Assembly: GCA_002798175.1 (NCBI GenBank)
Contig: NWQL01000005.1
Location: forward strand, 107,891 to 167,470
Length of the DNA stretch: 59,580 nt
Origin: Lysobacteraceae bacterium NML91-0213
GTDB taxonomy: Bacteria > Pseudomonadota > Gammaproteobacteria > Xanthomonadales > Xanthomonadaceae
Direction: 5' to 3'
The position numbers and the translations under genes were made by a program. Below are positions 29,576 to 38,538 of this stretch, in pieces. The stretch's first letter is position 1. Each line of letters starts with the position of its first letter. Below the pieces are notes generated by a model. That model saw only the letters and a program-made list of their open reading frames with translations. It did no database searches and was not told the origin of the DNA.

Positions 29576-30484
29576 CTACCGGCGCAGCCGCTCCAGCAGC
29601 CCGTCGAGGGTGTCGAGGTCGGTGTAGTGGATCACCAGCCGGCCCTTGTTGCCGCGGCCGTGGGCGATGGCGACCTTGGCGCCGAGCGACGCCGAGAGCT
29701 CGTTTTCCAGCGCCACGATGTCGGCCTGCTGCGGGCGGGCCCTGGCGCCGGGCTTCGGCTTGCGCGCGGGAATGCGGCCCTCGGCGAACTGCTGCGCGCG
29801 ATGCTCGACCTCGCGCACCGACCAGCCATTGGCGACCGCTTCGGACGCCAGCCTGCTGGCCAGGTCGGGCGACAGCGTCAGCAACGCGCGGGCATGGCCC
29901 ATTTCAAGCTGCCGCGACTCCACCAGGATGCGGATCGCCGGCGGCAGTTCCAGCAGGCGCAGCAGGTTGGACACCGCCGCGCGCGAACGCCCGACCGCGG
30001 CCGCGGCCTGCGCGTGGGTCAGCATGAATTCGTCGATCAGCCGCTGCAGGGCCTGCGCCTCTTCCAGTGGATTGAGGTCCTCGCGCTGGATGTTCTCGAT
30101 CAGCGCCATCGCGATGACGGTGCGGTCGTCGACCTCGCGTACCACCACCGGCACTTCGGCAAGACCCGCGCGCTGCGACGCGCGCCAGCGGCGCTCGCCG
30201 GCAATGATCTCGAACTTCCGCCCGCCGAGGTCGCGCACCACGATCGGCTGGATCACGCCCTGCGCCCGGATCGATTCCGCGAGCTCGTCGAGCTTGTCCT
30301 CGCTCATCGTCCGCCGCGGCTGGTACTTGCCCGGCGACAGCGCATCGATCGGCAGGTTCTGCAGCGTGTCGGCCGGTGTCGCCTCCAGTGCCGGCGCGGC
30401 GGCACCCTGTGGTCCGAGCAGGGCGTTCAGCCCCCGGCCGAGCGTGCCCTTCTTGCTGGCTGGACGGTTCTTCGTTGCGGTCAT
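29576..30484 (-). CDS. parB: Chromosome-partitioning protein ParB
   Basis: A 302-residue CTP-dependent DNA clamp that loads at parS sites and works with ParA in chromosome segregation. The N-terminus has the ParA-interacting basic stretch KKGTLGRGLNALLG; the CTPase/ParB domain follows with GKYQPRR near 55, IAGERRWRASQ near 95 and ENIQREDLNPLEEA near 130. The helix-turn-helix is LTHAQAAAAVGRSRAAVSNLLRLLELP near 155-180, and the C-terminal dimerisation domain ends LLERLRR. It is 91 bp downstream of parA in the same direction. I saw no clear parS palindrome in the window by eye. Confidence 0.96.
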   Translation of the reverse strand: MTATKNRPASKKGTLGRGLNALLGPQGAAAPALEATPADTLQNLPIDALSPGKYQPRRTMSEDKLDELAESIRAQGVIQPIVVRDLGGRKFEIIAGERRWRASQRAGLAEVPVVVREVDDRTVIAMALIENIQREDLNPLEEAQALQRLIDEFMLTHAQAAAAVGRSRAAVSNLLRLLELPPAIRILVESRQLEMGHARALLTLSPDLASRLASEAVANGWSVREVEHRAQQFAEGRIPARKPKPGARARPQQADIVALENELSASLGAKVAIAHGRGNKGRLVIHYTDLDTLDGLLERLRR

Positions 30485-30575
30485 GCCGCTCCCCCTGTGC
30501 GGACATGGCGGGCACCATGCGCGATGCGCACGGCGTGGATGCGGGCGGCGTGCGCGCGTGGAAGGCGGTGCATGC

Positions 30576-31397
30576 TCAGCCCGCCTGCACGAGTTCGGCC
30601 GGCGCGCCCAGCGGCGCCGCCGCGGGCTGCGTGCGCTCGCGCTGGTGGCGCAGGATCTCGCCGGCCAGCCCGAGGTAGGCGATCGCGCCGCGCGAATTGC
30701 GGTCGTAACCGATGATGCTCTGGCCATGGCTCGGCGCTTCGGCCAGGCGCACGTTGCGCGGCACCACGGTGCGGAACATCTTGTCGCCGAAATGCTGGTC
30801 GAGCTCGTTGGAAACCGCGTTGGTGAGGTTGTTGCGCACGTCGTACATCGTGCGCAGCACGCCCTCGATCTCCAGTGCCGGATTCAGTCGCGCCTTGAGC
30901 GCATCGATGGTTTCCAGCAGCGAGCTGATGCCTTCCAGCGCGTAGTACTCGCACTGCATCGGCACCAGTACCGAATCGGCCGCGGTCAGCGCGTTGAGCG
31001 TGAGCAGCGACAGGGCCGGCGGGCAGTCGATCAGGATGAAGTCGTAGCGGGGCTTCAACGGCTCCAGCGCGCGCTTGAGCCGCTGCTCGCGGCCTTCCTC
31101 GTCCATCAGCTCGATCTCGGCCGCGGTGAGGTCGGTGTTTGACGGCAGCAGGTCGAAGTGTTCGGCGGTCTCCATCAGCGCATCCTCGGCCAGCAGCCCA
31201 CCCAGCAGCACGTCATAGGTGGACGCGTGCAGGTCGCGCTTGTCGATGCCGCTGCCCATGGTCGCGTTGCCCTGCGCGTCGAGGTCGACCAGCAACACGC
31301 GTTTCGGCGTGGCAGCGAGCGCCGCCGCCAGATTGACCGAGGTCGTGGTCTTTCCGACGCCGCCCTTCTGGTTGGCGATGGCGATGATCCGGGCCAT
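30576..31397 (-). CDS. parA: Chromosome-partitioning ATPase ParA (Soj-like)
   Basis: A 273-residue ParA/MinD-type ATPase. The deviant Walker A motif KGGVGKTTTSVNLA is at residues 11-24, motif A' VDLDAQGNAT at 40-49, and Walker B FILIDCPPAL near 120. It lacks an N-terminal DNA-binding domain, as chromosomal Soj-type ParAs do, and binds DNA nonspecifically as an ATP dimer to pull ParB-parS complexes. It is 96 bp downstream of rsmG and upstream of parB, an order conserved near bacterial origins. Confidence 0.96.
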   Translation of the reverse strand: MARIIAIANQKGGVGKTTTSVNLAAALAATPKRVLLVDLDAQGNATMGSGIDKRDLHASTYDVLLGGLLAEDALMETAEHFDLLPSNTDLTAAEIELMDEEGREQRLKRALEPLKPRYDFILIDCPPALSLLTLNALTAADSVLVPMQCEYYALEGISSLLETIDALKARLNPALEIEGVLRTMYDVRNNLTNAVSNELDQHFGDKMFRTVVPRNVRLAEAPSHGQSIIGYDRNSRGAIAYLGLAGEILRHQRERTQPAAAPLGAPAELVQAG

Positions 31398-31493
31398 TGC
31401 AGCGTGTCTCGAAGCACAGGGAACGGCACGCGCGGAAAAAGCGGGCCGGCCGGGGATTATGCCGGACCCGGGCCGTGCGGGCAGGGCGACGGC

Positions 31494-32141
31494 TCAGGCC
31501 GGGTGCGCAGCCCGTCCCACCCGCACCAGATGGCGCTCGGCGCCCAGGCCCGGCACGGCCAGCGGTTCCACCGACAACAGCCGCCAGCCCGTCGGCAATG
31601 CCGCGATCTCCTCGTCCGGGCGGGTGCCCTTCATCGCCAGCAGCTGGCCATCGGCGGCCAGCAGATGCCCGCCGACCGCGAGGATGTCGGGCAGGGTGGC
31701 CAGCGCGCGCGCGGTGATCGCCTCGAAACCGCCTGGCTCGGCCACCACCTCGGCACGCGATTCCAGCACCCGGGCGTTGCCCAGCCCCAGCGTACGCACC
31801 GCCTCGCGCAGGAAGCGCGCCTTCTTGCCGTTGGACTCGACCAGGGCCACCTGCAGGTGCGGATGGGTGATCGCCAGCGGGATGCCGGGCAGGCCGGGGC
31901 CGGTCCCGAGATCCGCCAGCGTGCGCAGGCCGGACACGTGGGCGGCCATCGCCAGCGAATCGAGCAGGTGCAGCACCACCATCGCGTCCGGGTCGCGGAT
32001 CGCGGTGAGGTTGTAGGTGCGGTTCCAGCGCTGCAGCAGGTCGAGATAGGCCAGCAGCGGGGTGGCCAGGGCGGGGTCGAGAGCGAGCGCTTCGAGGCCG
32101 TGGAGCAGGCGTTGCTGCTGCGGATGGGCGGAGGTGGGCAT
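31494..32141 (-). CDS. rsmG: 16S rRNA (guanine-N7) methyltransferase RsmG (GidB)
   Basis: A 215-residue SAM-dependent methyltransferase that modifies G527 of 16S rRNA. The SAM site is [17 protein letters not shown] near residues 70-86, preceded by the family signature [20 protein letters not shown] near 35-55 and the HLLDSLA motif. The start at 32141 gives normal length. It is 4 bp after the PPTase stop on the same strand, so the two may be cotranscribed, followed by parA and parB. mnmG, its usual partner, is not in the window. Confidence 0.95.
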   Translation of the reverse strand: MPTSAHPQQQRLLHGLEALALDPALATPLLAYLDLLQRWNRTYNLTAIRDPDAMVVLHLLDSLAMAAHVSGLRTLADLGTGPGLPGIPLAITHPHLQVALVESNGKKARFLREAVRTLGLGNARVLESRAEVVAEPGGFEAITARALATLPDILAVGGHLLAADGQLLAMKGTRPDEEIAALPTGWRLLSVEPLAVPGLGAERHLVRVGRAAHPA

Positions 32142-32145
32142 CGGC

Positions 32146-32781
32146 CTATTGTAGGTGGGTGCCCGCCGGTGGCAGTGGGGACCAGGCCAGCGTGGCGAGA
32201 TAGCCCGGCGCCGGTTCGAACGCATGCAGCGACCAGTCCTGCGGGCGCCCGAGTGCCGCGTCGCAGTCCACCAGCGCCAGCACATCGCCGTGCTCGGCGA
32301 ATTCCAGCCGGTGCAGGCCGAAGGCGATGCCGCGGCCATGCGCCTTGAGCACCGCTTCCTTGGCGCACCACAGGCGCACGAAGACCCGCTCCCCGAGGGC
32401 TGCCGGCAGCGCCTCGAGCCACGCTGCCTCGCGCGGATGGAAGAAGCGCCGCGCCAGTTCCAGCGCATGCAGGCGCGGGCGGATCCACTCGAGGTCGCAA
32501 CCCACGCGCAGGCCGCGCGCGTGCGCCATCAGCAGCCCGCCGCCGCTGTGGCTCCAGCTGACTTCGGCGCCCACGGCCTCGGGCCAGCGCGGCCGCCCGT
32601 GGAGGTCGCGTTCGAACGCGGGCACGCCACCGGGCATCAGGCCGGCCAGCCACGTGCGGACCTGCGGCTCGGCACGCTCGCCACGGGCATACGGCTGCCA
32701 GGCGCAGTCGATCGCACCCACGCGCAGCGCGCCCGCGGCGAGGGGGACATCGGGCAGGCGGGTGGCGGGGACTGTGGCCAT
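32146..32781 (-). CDS. 4'-phosphopantetheinyl transferase, Sfp/HetI type
   Basis: A 211-residue enzyme that moves phosphopantetheine from CoA onto carrier proteins. The two metal/CoA motifs are [10 protein letters not shown] near residue 108 and [14 protein letters not shown] near 145 (W-x-x-K-E-A-x-x-K), and the CoA-binding [12 protein letters not shown] sits near 58. Size fits the compact Sfp class rather than AcpS. Its start faces that of an AMP-dependent ligase 87 bp away. That arrangement suggests activation of a carrier-protein pathway, such as aryl polyene/xanthomonadin pigment or a nonribosomal product; no synthase is in the window. Confidence 0.88.
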   Translation of the reverse strand: MATVPATRLPDVPLAAGALRVGAIDCAWQPYARGERAEPQVRTWLAGLMPGGVPAFERDLHGRPRWPEAVGAEVSWSHSGGGLLMAHARGLRVGCDLEWIRPRLHALELARRFFHPREAAWLEALPAALGERVFVRLWCAKEAVLKAHGRGIAFGLHRLEFAEHGDVLALVDCDAALGRPQDWSLHAFEPAPGYLATLAWSPLPPAGTHLQ

Positions 32782-32868
32782 CAGGTGCGCAGCGTAAGCT
32801 ATCGACGCCCGCGCGCCCGGTCGCGCCGGCGCAGACCGTACACGAGGAACCGGCGTCCACCGCCACGC

Positions 32869-34233
32869 ATGTCCGCCATCATCGACAGTCCCGCCCGCGC
32901 CGACCGGCGCGACCTGCCGCTCGCCGTCGGCGATGCCGCCCGCACCATCGCCATCGTCGCGGGAGAGCGCATCGAACTCGCGCGCTTCCTGGCCGAGGTG
33001 CGTGGCCTGGCCGCGCGCCTGCCCGACCGGCGCTACGCCGTGAACCTGTGCGAGGACCGCTACCGCTTCCTGGTCGCCTTCTGCGCAGTTGCCACGCGCG
33101 GGCAGACCACCCTGCTGCCGCCGTCGCGCACGCGCGCGGCGATCGACGACGTGCGGGTCCAGCACCCCGACAGCTACTGCCTCGGCGATTCCGATCCCTG
33201 CGGGTGCGACGCGCTCTCGCCGCTGCCGCACTTCGTGCCGGTGCCCGCGCAGTTGCCGCAGGCGCCGGGCGGCGTGCCGCGGATCGACCCGGACCATGTG
33301 GTCGCGATCGGCTACACCTCCGGCAGCACGGGCGCGCCGAAGGCCAATCCCAAGCGCTGGCGCGACTTCGCCGACGGCGTGCAGCAGAACCTCGCCGCGC
33401 TGGCCGGGCTGTACGACGGGGGCGTGCCGTCGATCGTGGCCACGGTGCCGCCACAGCACATGTACGGCGTGGAGATGTCGGTGCTGCTGCCGCTGCTGGG
33501 CGATGCCTCGGTGCACAGCGGCCGCCCGTTCTTCCCCGATGACATCGCCGCCGCGCTCGCCACCATCGACGCGCCACGGTTGCTGGTGACCACGCCGGTG
33601 CACCTGCGCGCGCTGGTGGAATCGGGGGTCGCGCTGCCGGAACTCGCCGGCATCGTCAGCGCCACCGCGCCGCTGCCGCGGGCGCTGGCCACGGCGGCCG
33701 AGGCACGCTTCGGCGGCGAGGTGCGGGAGATGTTCGGCTCCACCGAGACCTGCATCATCGCCCGTCGCCGCACTGCCATCGACGAGGCATGGACCCCCCT
33801 GCCGGGCGTGCGCCTGCAGCCGCAGCCCGACGGGACCGCGGTCGAGGCCGCGCACCTGCCGGCGCCGGTGGTGCTGGCCGACCTGGTGCAGTTGCTGCCC
33901 GACGGCCGGTTCCTGCTGCGCGGCCGCCAGGCCGACCTGCTGGAGATCGCCGGCAAGCGCGCCTCGCTGGGTGACCTGACCGCGCGCCTGCTGGCCATCC
34001 CCGGCGTGGTGGACGGCGCGGTGGTGCAGCTCGACGAGCCCGACGCCGGCGGGGTGCGCCGGATCGCCGCCCTGGTGGTGGCGCCGACACTCGACGAAGC
34101 CGCCATCCATGCCGCGCTGCGGGTCGGCATCGACCCGGTGTTCCTGCCGCGGCGACTGCGGCGGGTCGATGCGCTGCCGCGCAACGAGACCGGCAAGCTG
34201 CCGCGCGACGTGGTGCTGGCGCTGCTGCGCTGA
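32869..34233 (+). CDS. AMP-dependent acyl/aryl synthetase (ANL superfamily)
   Basis: A 454-residue adenylate-forming enzyme, shorter than typical acyl-CoA synthetases. The phosphate-binding loop is GYTSGSTGAPKANPKRW near residues 145-160, MFGSTETC near 287 is motif A5, and the C-terminal catalytic lysine is in LPRNETGKLPRD near 440. The AMP-ligase of xanthomonadin/aryl polyene clusters is of this size and type, and the divergent PPTase fits such a pathway; assignment is by context and remains an inference. An aromatic or acyl substrate to be loaded on an ACP is likely. It is probably monocistronic. Confidence 0.8.
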   Translation: MSAIIDSPARADRRDLPLAVGDAARTIAIVAGERIELARFLAEVRGLAARLPDRRYAVNLCEDRYRFLVAFCAVATRGQTTLLPPSRTRAAIDDVRVQHPDSYCLGDSDPCGCDALSPLPHFVPVPAQLPQAPGGVPRIDPDHVVAIGYTSGSTGAPKANPKRWRDFADGVQQNLAALAGLYDGGVPSIVATVPPQHMYGVEMSVLLPLLGDASVHSGRPFFPDDIAAALATIDAPRLLVTTPVHLRALVESGVALPELAGIVSATAPLPRALATAAEARFGGEVREMFGSTETCIIARRRTAIDEAWTPLPGVRLQPQPDGTAVEAAHLPAPVVLADLVQLLPDGRFLLRGRQADLLEIAGKRASLGDLTARLLAIPGVVDGAVVQLDEPDAGGVRRIAALVVAPTLDEAAIHAALRVGIDPVFLPRRLRRVDALPRNETGKLPRDVVLALLR

Positions 34234-34333
34234 GCCGGGCCCGGTTCACATTTCCCCACATCGCCGTCACGGCGGCCCATCGCAGACTCCGGACCCGAGG
34301 GGCACCCGCCCGGATAACGGAGGAGCAAACAAC

Positions 34334-34603
34334 ATGGGAATCATCATCTGGTTGATCGTCGGCGGCATCGTGGGTTGGCTCGCCAGTCTGGTCATGCGCA
34401 CCGATGGACAGCAGGGGATCATCCTCAACGTGGTCGTCGGCATCGTCGGTGCCTTCATCGGTGGCCTGCTGATCGGCCCGATGCTGGGCGCGCCATCGAT
34501 CAACAGCGGCGAACTCAGCGTCATGAGCTTCGTGGTCTCGCTGATCGGCGCGATCATCCTGCTGGCGATCGTGAACCTGTTCCGTCGCGGCCGCGTGCGC
34601 TGA
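34334..34603 (+). CDS. GlsB/YeaQ/YmgE family membrane protein
   Basis: An 89-residue protein MGIIIWLIVGGIVGWLASL with three hydrophobic helices: residues 3-20, 28-48 (IILNVVVGIVGAFIGGLLIG) and 65-83 (FVVSLIGAIILLAIVNL), and a basic tail FRRGRVR. It has the family's glycine-rich G-x-x-x-G packing and the loop after helix 1 with MRTDGQQG. Family members (transglycosylase-associated) are linked to stress; function is not known. A strong GGAGG ribosome site lies 7 bp before the ATG, and a terminator follows at 34629. Confidence 0.9.
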   Translation: MGIIIWLIVGGIVGWLASLVMRTDGQQGIILNVVVGIVGAFIGGLLIGPMLGAPSINSGELSVMSFVVSLIGAIILLAIVNLFRRGRVR

Positions 34604-34628
34604 TACGCGCGTCAGCGTGATGAAAGAA

Positions 34629-34660
34629 ACAGGGGCGGCCATGGGCCGCCCCTGTTGTTT
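34629..34660 (+). terminator. Rho-independent terminator, bidirectional
   Basis: A perfect 12-bp stem ACAGGGGCGGCC-ATG-GGCCGCCCCTGT followed by TGTTTT, with AAAG on the other side. It lies between the convergent GlsB-like and serA genes and can serve both. Confidence 0.85.
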
Positions 34661-34713
34661 TCCGGGAACCGTTGCAACCGGACCGGCGCCCGGCGGCGGC
34701 AGGACAGGCGCAG

Positions 34714-35958
34714 CTAGTACAGCACCCGCGTGCGCAGGGTGCCGGGGATCGCCGCCAGCGCGTTGCGCAGCTCCGCCGCCTGCGCCTCGCTGGCGGTCAC
34801 GTCGATGACCACGTAGCCCAGCACGCTGTCGGTGCGCAGGTACTGGCCGTCGATATTGATGCCGCGCTCGCGGAACACGTCGTTCGCCTGCGACAGCACG
34901 CCGGGCATGTTGCGGTGGATATGCAGCAGCCGCCGCGAGCCCTCGTGGCCGGGCAGCGCCACTTCCGGGAAGTTCACCGCCGACAGCGTCGAGCCGTTGT
35001 CGCTGTAGCGGATCAGCTTGGCCGCGACCTCGAGGCCGATGTTGTCCTGCGCCTCCAGCGTGCTGCCGCCCACATGCGGGGTCAGGATCACGTTGTCGAG
35101 GCCGCGCAACGGTGATTCGAACGGCTCCGCCGCCCCCTTGGGCTCGACCGGGAACACGTCCACCGCCGCGCCGCCGAGATGACCGGAACGCAGGGCCGCG
35201 GCCAGCGCGTCGATATCGACCACCGTGCCGCGCGAGGCATTGACCAGGTGCGCGCCCGGCTTCATCGCCGCCAGTTGCGCGGCGCCGACCATGCGCTGGG
35301 TACTGGCGGTCTCGGGCACGTGCAGGGTGACCACGTCGCTGCGCGCCAGCAGGTCGTGCAGGTCCAGCGCCGCGCGTGCGTTGCCGAGTGCCAGCTTGGT
35401 CTCGATGTCGTGGAACAGCACCTGCATCCCGAGGCCCTCGGCAAGCACGCCGACCTGGGTGCCGATGTGGCCATAGCCGACGATGCCGAGGGTCTTGCCG
35501 CGCGCCTCGTGGCTGCCGGCGGCGGTCTTCGACCAGCCACCGCGGTGGCATTCGGCATTGCGGCGCGGGATGCCGCGCAGCAGCAGGATGGTCTCGGCGA
35601 TCACCAGTTCGGCGACGCTGCGGGTGTTGGAGTACGGCGCGTTGAACACCGGCACGCCGGCAAGTTCCGCGGCGTCCAGGTCGACCTGGTTGGTGCCGAT
35701 GCAGAAGCAGCCGATCGCCATCAGCCGCCGTGCGTGCGCAAGCACGTCGGCATCGAGCTGCGTGCGCGAACGGATGCCCACCACATGGGCCTCGGCGATC
35801 GCCTGTCGCAGCGCGTCGCCGGCAAGCGAGGTGTCGTGCTGTTCGATCCGGGTGTAGCCGGCGGCGCGGAACGCATCCACCGCGGTGGCGCTGATGCCCT
35901 CCAGCAGCAGTACGCGGATGTCCTGGCGGGGAAACGAGGTCTTGCGGTCGTCTGCCAT
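34714..35958 (-). CDS. serA: D-3-phosphoglycerate dehydrogenase with ACT domain
   Basis: A 414-residue NAD-dependent enzyme catalysing the first step of serine synthesis. NAD-binding GIVGYGHIGTQV lies near residue 160, catalytic Arg in NASRGTVVDIDAL near 245, Glu in the following VEPKG segment, and the catalytic histidine in ILTPHVGGST near 300. The C-terminal ACT domain (about 342-414; HRNMPGVLSQANDVFRERGINI) gives serine feedback. Such enzymes reduce 2-oxoglutarate to D-2-hydroxyglutarate in a side reaction that keeps the cycle going. Its start faces the D-2-hydroxyglutarate dehydrogenase-like gene, 119 bp away. Confidence 0.95.
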   Translation of the reverse strand: MADDRKTSFPRQDIRVLLLEGISATAVDAFRAAGYTRIEQHDTSLAGDALRQAIAEAHVVGIRSRTQLDADVLAHARRLMAIGCFCIGTNQVDLDAAELAGVPVFNAPYSNTRSVAELVIAETILLLRGIPRRNAECHRGGWSKTAAGSHEARGKTLGIVGYGHIGTQVGVLAEGLGMQVLFHDIETKLALGNARAALDLHDLLARSDVVTLHVPETASTQRMVGAAQLAAMKPGAHLVNASRGTVVDIDALAAALRSGHLGGAAVDVFPVEPKGAAEPFESPLRGLDNVILTPHVGGSTLEAQDNIGLEVAAKLIRYSDNGSTLSAVNFPEVALPGHEGSRRLLHIHRNMPGVLSQANDVFRERGINIDGQYLRTDSVLGYVVIDVTASEAQAAELRNALAAIPGTLRTRVLY

Positions 35959-35976
35959 CTGCAACCGGCGGCGCGG

Positions 35977-36035
35977 GTGGACGTCCACGGTACGCGCGGC
36001 CTGTGGGGCCCGCAACACGCGATGGACGCATCGCG
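35977..36035. promoter_or_regulatory. Divergent promoter region of serA with two inverted repeats
   Basis: The 119-bp gap between the divergent serA and flavoprotein starts contains the perfect palindrome GTGGACGTCCAC (35977-35988) and CGCGATG-GACG-CATCGCG (36018-36035). They could be sites for shared regulation of the two genes; no regulator is identified. Confidence 0.35.
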
Positions 36036-36077
36036 CCCGCGCTGGCAGCCTGAGTGTCCCGCCGCACGACCGCCGCC

Positions 36078-37463
36078 ATGACCGACCCGCGACTCGAGAC
36101 CCTGCGCCAGGCGCTGCCCACGCTGCGGCTGTCGGTGGAACCCTCCGATCTCGAACACTACGGGCGCGACTGGACCCGGCGCTGGACGCCGGCGCCGCTG
36201 GCGATCGCCTGGCCCGCGGATACCGGGGAAGTGCAGGCACTGCTGCGCTGGGCGCATGCGCAGCGGGTGGCGATCGTGCCCTCGGGCGGACGCACCGGCC
36301 TGTCCGGCGGCGCGGTCGCCGCCCACGGCGAGCTGGTGGTGAGCCTGGAACGGATGAGCCGCGTGCTCGGCTTCGACCCGGTCGACCGCACGCTGACGGT
36401 GCAGCCCGGCATCGCGCTGCAGGCGGTACACGACGCGGCCGCCGCGCACGGCCTGCACTACCCGGTGGATTTCGGTGCGCGCGGCTCGTGCACGATCGGC
36501 GGCACCATCGCCACGAACGCCGGTGGCATCCGCGTGATCCGTTACGGCAACACCCGTGAATGGATCGCCGGACTGAAACTCGTCACCGGCACCGGCGCCC
36601 TGCTCGACCTCAACCGCGGGCTGGTCAAGAACTCCAGTGGCTACGACCTGCGCCATCTGGCGATCGGCTCGGAAGGCTCGCTCGGCCTTGTGGTCGAGGC
36701 CACGCTGAAGCTCACCGAACCACCGCTGCCGGCACAGACGCTGCTGCTGGCGCTGCCGTCGTTCGAGGTGCTGATGCAGGTGTTCGCCGAGTTCCGCGCA
36801 CGCGTGCGCCTGCAGGCGTTCGAGTTCTTCACCGCCAACGGGCTGGCCCACGTGGTCGCCCATGGCGGCGTGGATCCCTTCGATGCCAGGCACCCGTACT
36901 ACGTGGTCGCCGAATACGACGCCGGCGACGATGCGCAGCAGGCGGCGGGGCTGGCCGCGTTCGAGGCCTGTGCCGAAGCCGGCTGGGTGCTGGACGGCGT
37001 CATCGCACAATCGCAGGCCCAGGCCCGGCAGCTGTGGCGCCTGCGCGAGGGCATCACCGAGGCGGTGGCGCGCTACCGGCCGTACAAGAACGACGTGTCG
37101 GTGCGGGTGGGTGCGATGGCCGCGTTCCTGGCCCGCGCGCAGGCCCTGCTCGGTGATGCGTATCCGGACTTCGAGGTGGTGTGGTTCGGCCATATCGGCG
37201 ACGGCAACCTGCACATCAACGTGTTGCAGCCCGATGGCAGCGACGATGCCGGTTTCATGCGCCAGTGCGCGCAGGTCACCGGACTGCTGGCCGGGCTGCT
37301 CGCCGAACACGGCGGCAGCATCTCCGCCGAGCACGGCATCGGCCTGGTCAAGAAGCCCTGGCTCGGCAGTACCCGCGGCGCGGAGGAAATCGCGCTGATG
37401 CGCGGGATGCGTGCGGTGTTCGACCCCGCCAGGATCCTCAACCCCGGCAAACTGTTCGACTGA
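36078..37463 (+). CDS. FAD-binding oxidoreductase, D-2-hydroxyglutarate dehydrogenase-like
   Basis: A 461-residue flavoprotein of the GlcD/D2HGDH family. The FAD-binding domain holds VPSGGRTGLSGGAV near residue 78, GSCTIGGTIATNAGG near 145 and LKNSSGYDLRHLAIGSEG-like near 185-200. The C-terminal domain carries the metal and substrate histidines in GHIGDGNLHIN near 375 and ISAEHGIG near 415. It oxidises D-2-hydroxyglutarate to 2-oxoglutarate and passes electrons to a flavoprotein or quinone. Because SerA makes D-2-hydroxyglutarate, this enzyme drives the serine route; the divergent placement next to serA supports that role. Glycolate or lactate oxidation is an alternative. Confidence 0.87.
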   Translation: MTDPRLETLRQALPTLRLSVEPSDLEHYGRDWTRRWTPAPLAIAWPADTGEVQALLRWAHAQRVAIVPSGGRTGLSGGAVAAHGELVVSLERMSRVLGFDPVDRTLTVQPGIALQAVHDAAAAHGLHYPVDFGARGSCTIGGTIATNAGGIRVIRYGNTREWIAGLKLVTGTGALLDLNRGLVKNSSGYDLRHLAIGSEGSLGLVVEATLKLTEPPLPAQTLLLALPSFEVLMQVFAEFRARVRLQAFEFFTANGLAHVVAHGGVDPFDARHPYYVVAEYDAGDDAQQAAGLAAFEACAEAGWVLDGVIAQSQAQARQLWRLREGITEAVARYRPYKNDVSVRVGAMAAFLARAQALLGDAYPDFEVVWFGHIGDGNLHINVLQPDGSDDAGFMRQCAQVTGLLAGLLAEHGGSISAEHGIGLVKKPWLGSTRGAEEIALMRGMRAVFDPARILNPGKLFD

Positions 37464-37470
37464 ATCCGCG

Positions 37471-38262
37471 CTAGCCGCGCTGATCCGTGGCCGAAACCAG
37501 CTCCACCCACACCGGCGCGTGGTCGCTGGGGCGTTCCCAGGTGCGCGGTTCGCGGTCGATGCCCGAGGCGATCGCCGATGCGCGCAGGCCGTCGGAGACC
37601 AGGGTGAGGTCGATGCGCAGCCCCATGTCGCGGCGGAACGCCGCCTGGCGGTAATCCCACCAGCTGAAGACACCGGGCTCGTCATGGTGCAGGCGGAAGG
37701 CGTCGTGCAGGCCCAGCGCCAGCAACCGCTGCAGCGCCGCGCGTTCCGCCGCCGAAGTCAGGATGTGCGCGTCGTGCCACAGCTCCGGGTCGTGCACGTC
37801 GCGTGCGTCGGGGGCGATGTTGAAGTCGCCCATCACCACCAGGCGCGGATGCGCGCGCATCTCATCGGCGATCCAGTCGCGCACCGCATCCAGCCAGCGC
37901 AGCTTGTAGACGTACTTCTCGCTGCCCACCGACTGGCCGTTGACCACGTAGAGGTTGATTACCCGTACGTCGCCGATGGTGGCGGCGATCACCCGCCGCT
38001 GCTCGTCCTCGAAACCGGGGATGCCCATCTGCACCTGCCCGATCGCCGCGCCGCGGCTCAGCAGTGCGACCCCGTTGTAGGTCTTCTGGCCATGGAACAC
38101 GCTGCCGTAGCCCAGCGCCTGCAGTTCGTCGAACGGAAAGCGCGGGTCCTCGAGTTTGGTCTCCTGCAGCCCGACCACGTCCGGCTGCGCCTCCTCCAGC
38201 CAGCGCACCAGGTGCGGCATGCGCACGTTGAGCGAGTTGACGTTCCAGCTGGCGATCTTCAT
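37471..38262 (-). CDS. xthA: Exodeoxyribonuclease III
   Basis: A 263-residue AP endonuclease/3'-5' exonuclease of the Exo III type. It begins MKIASWNVNSLNVRMPHL with Asn at the first metal site, has LQETKLED with catalytic Glu near 34, VMGDFNIAPDARDV near 145-155 and ends with ERPSDHAPVWVEL, the catalytic His near 250. All active-site residues are present and length is standard. Its stop is 7 bp from the flavoprotein's stop (convergent). Its 5' end marks the last core-genome gene before the accessory island. Confidence 0.95.
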   Translation of the reverse strand: MKIASWNVNSLNVRMPHLVRWLEEAQPDVVGLQETKLEDPRFPFDELQALGYGSVFHGQKTYNGVALLSRGAAIGQVQMGIPGFEDEQRRVIAATIGDVRVINLYVVNGQSVGSEKYVYKLRWLDAVRDWIADEMRAHPRLVVMGDFNIAPDARDVHDPELWHDAHILTSAAERAALQRLLALGLHDAFRLHHDEPGVFSWWDYRQAAFRRDMGLRIDLTLVSDGLRASAIASGIDREPRTWERPSDHAPVWVELVSATDQRG

Positions 38263-38538
38263 GTGCGACGTAAGATTATGATTTTACTGAAAGTGTTTGG
38301 GTTGATACGGGCCGTGTACCCCCAACGGTACCCCCACATCTTCCCGCTGGAGGTCGATTGTCGTGTCGCGACGACGGGCGGCAGTGTCTGCACTTGCCCA
38401 TGGTAGCCCGGCTGCCAAGCCTTGCCTTGCTTGCAAATCGTAAGTCAGGCCAAAAACGGACCAGTTAGGGCGGTCGTGGCATCCCATGGCTACCTACGCT
38501 CCCTCCTGTGCAACCACCATCCATCAGGAGATAGCGAC

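Noticed and set aside
26637..29627. 996-codon plus-strand frame
   Set aside because: Antisense to the DUF885 gene and through the repeat region; no protein similarity.
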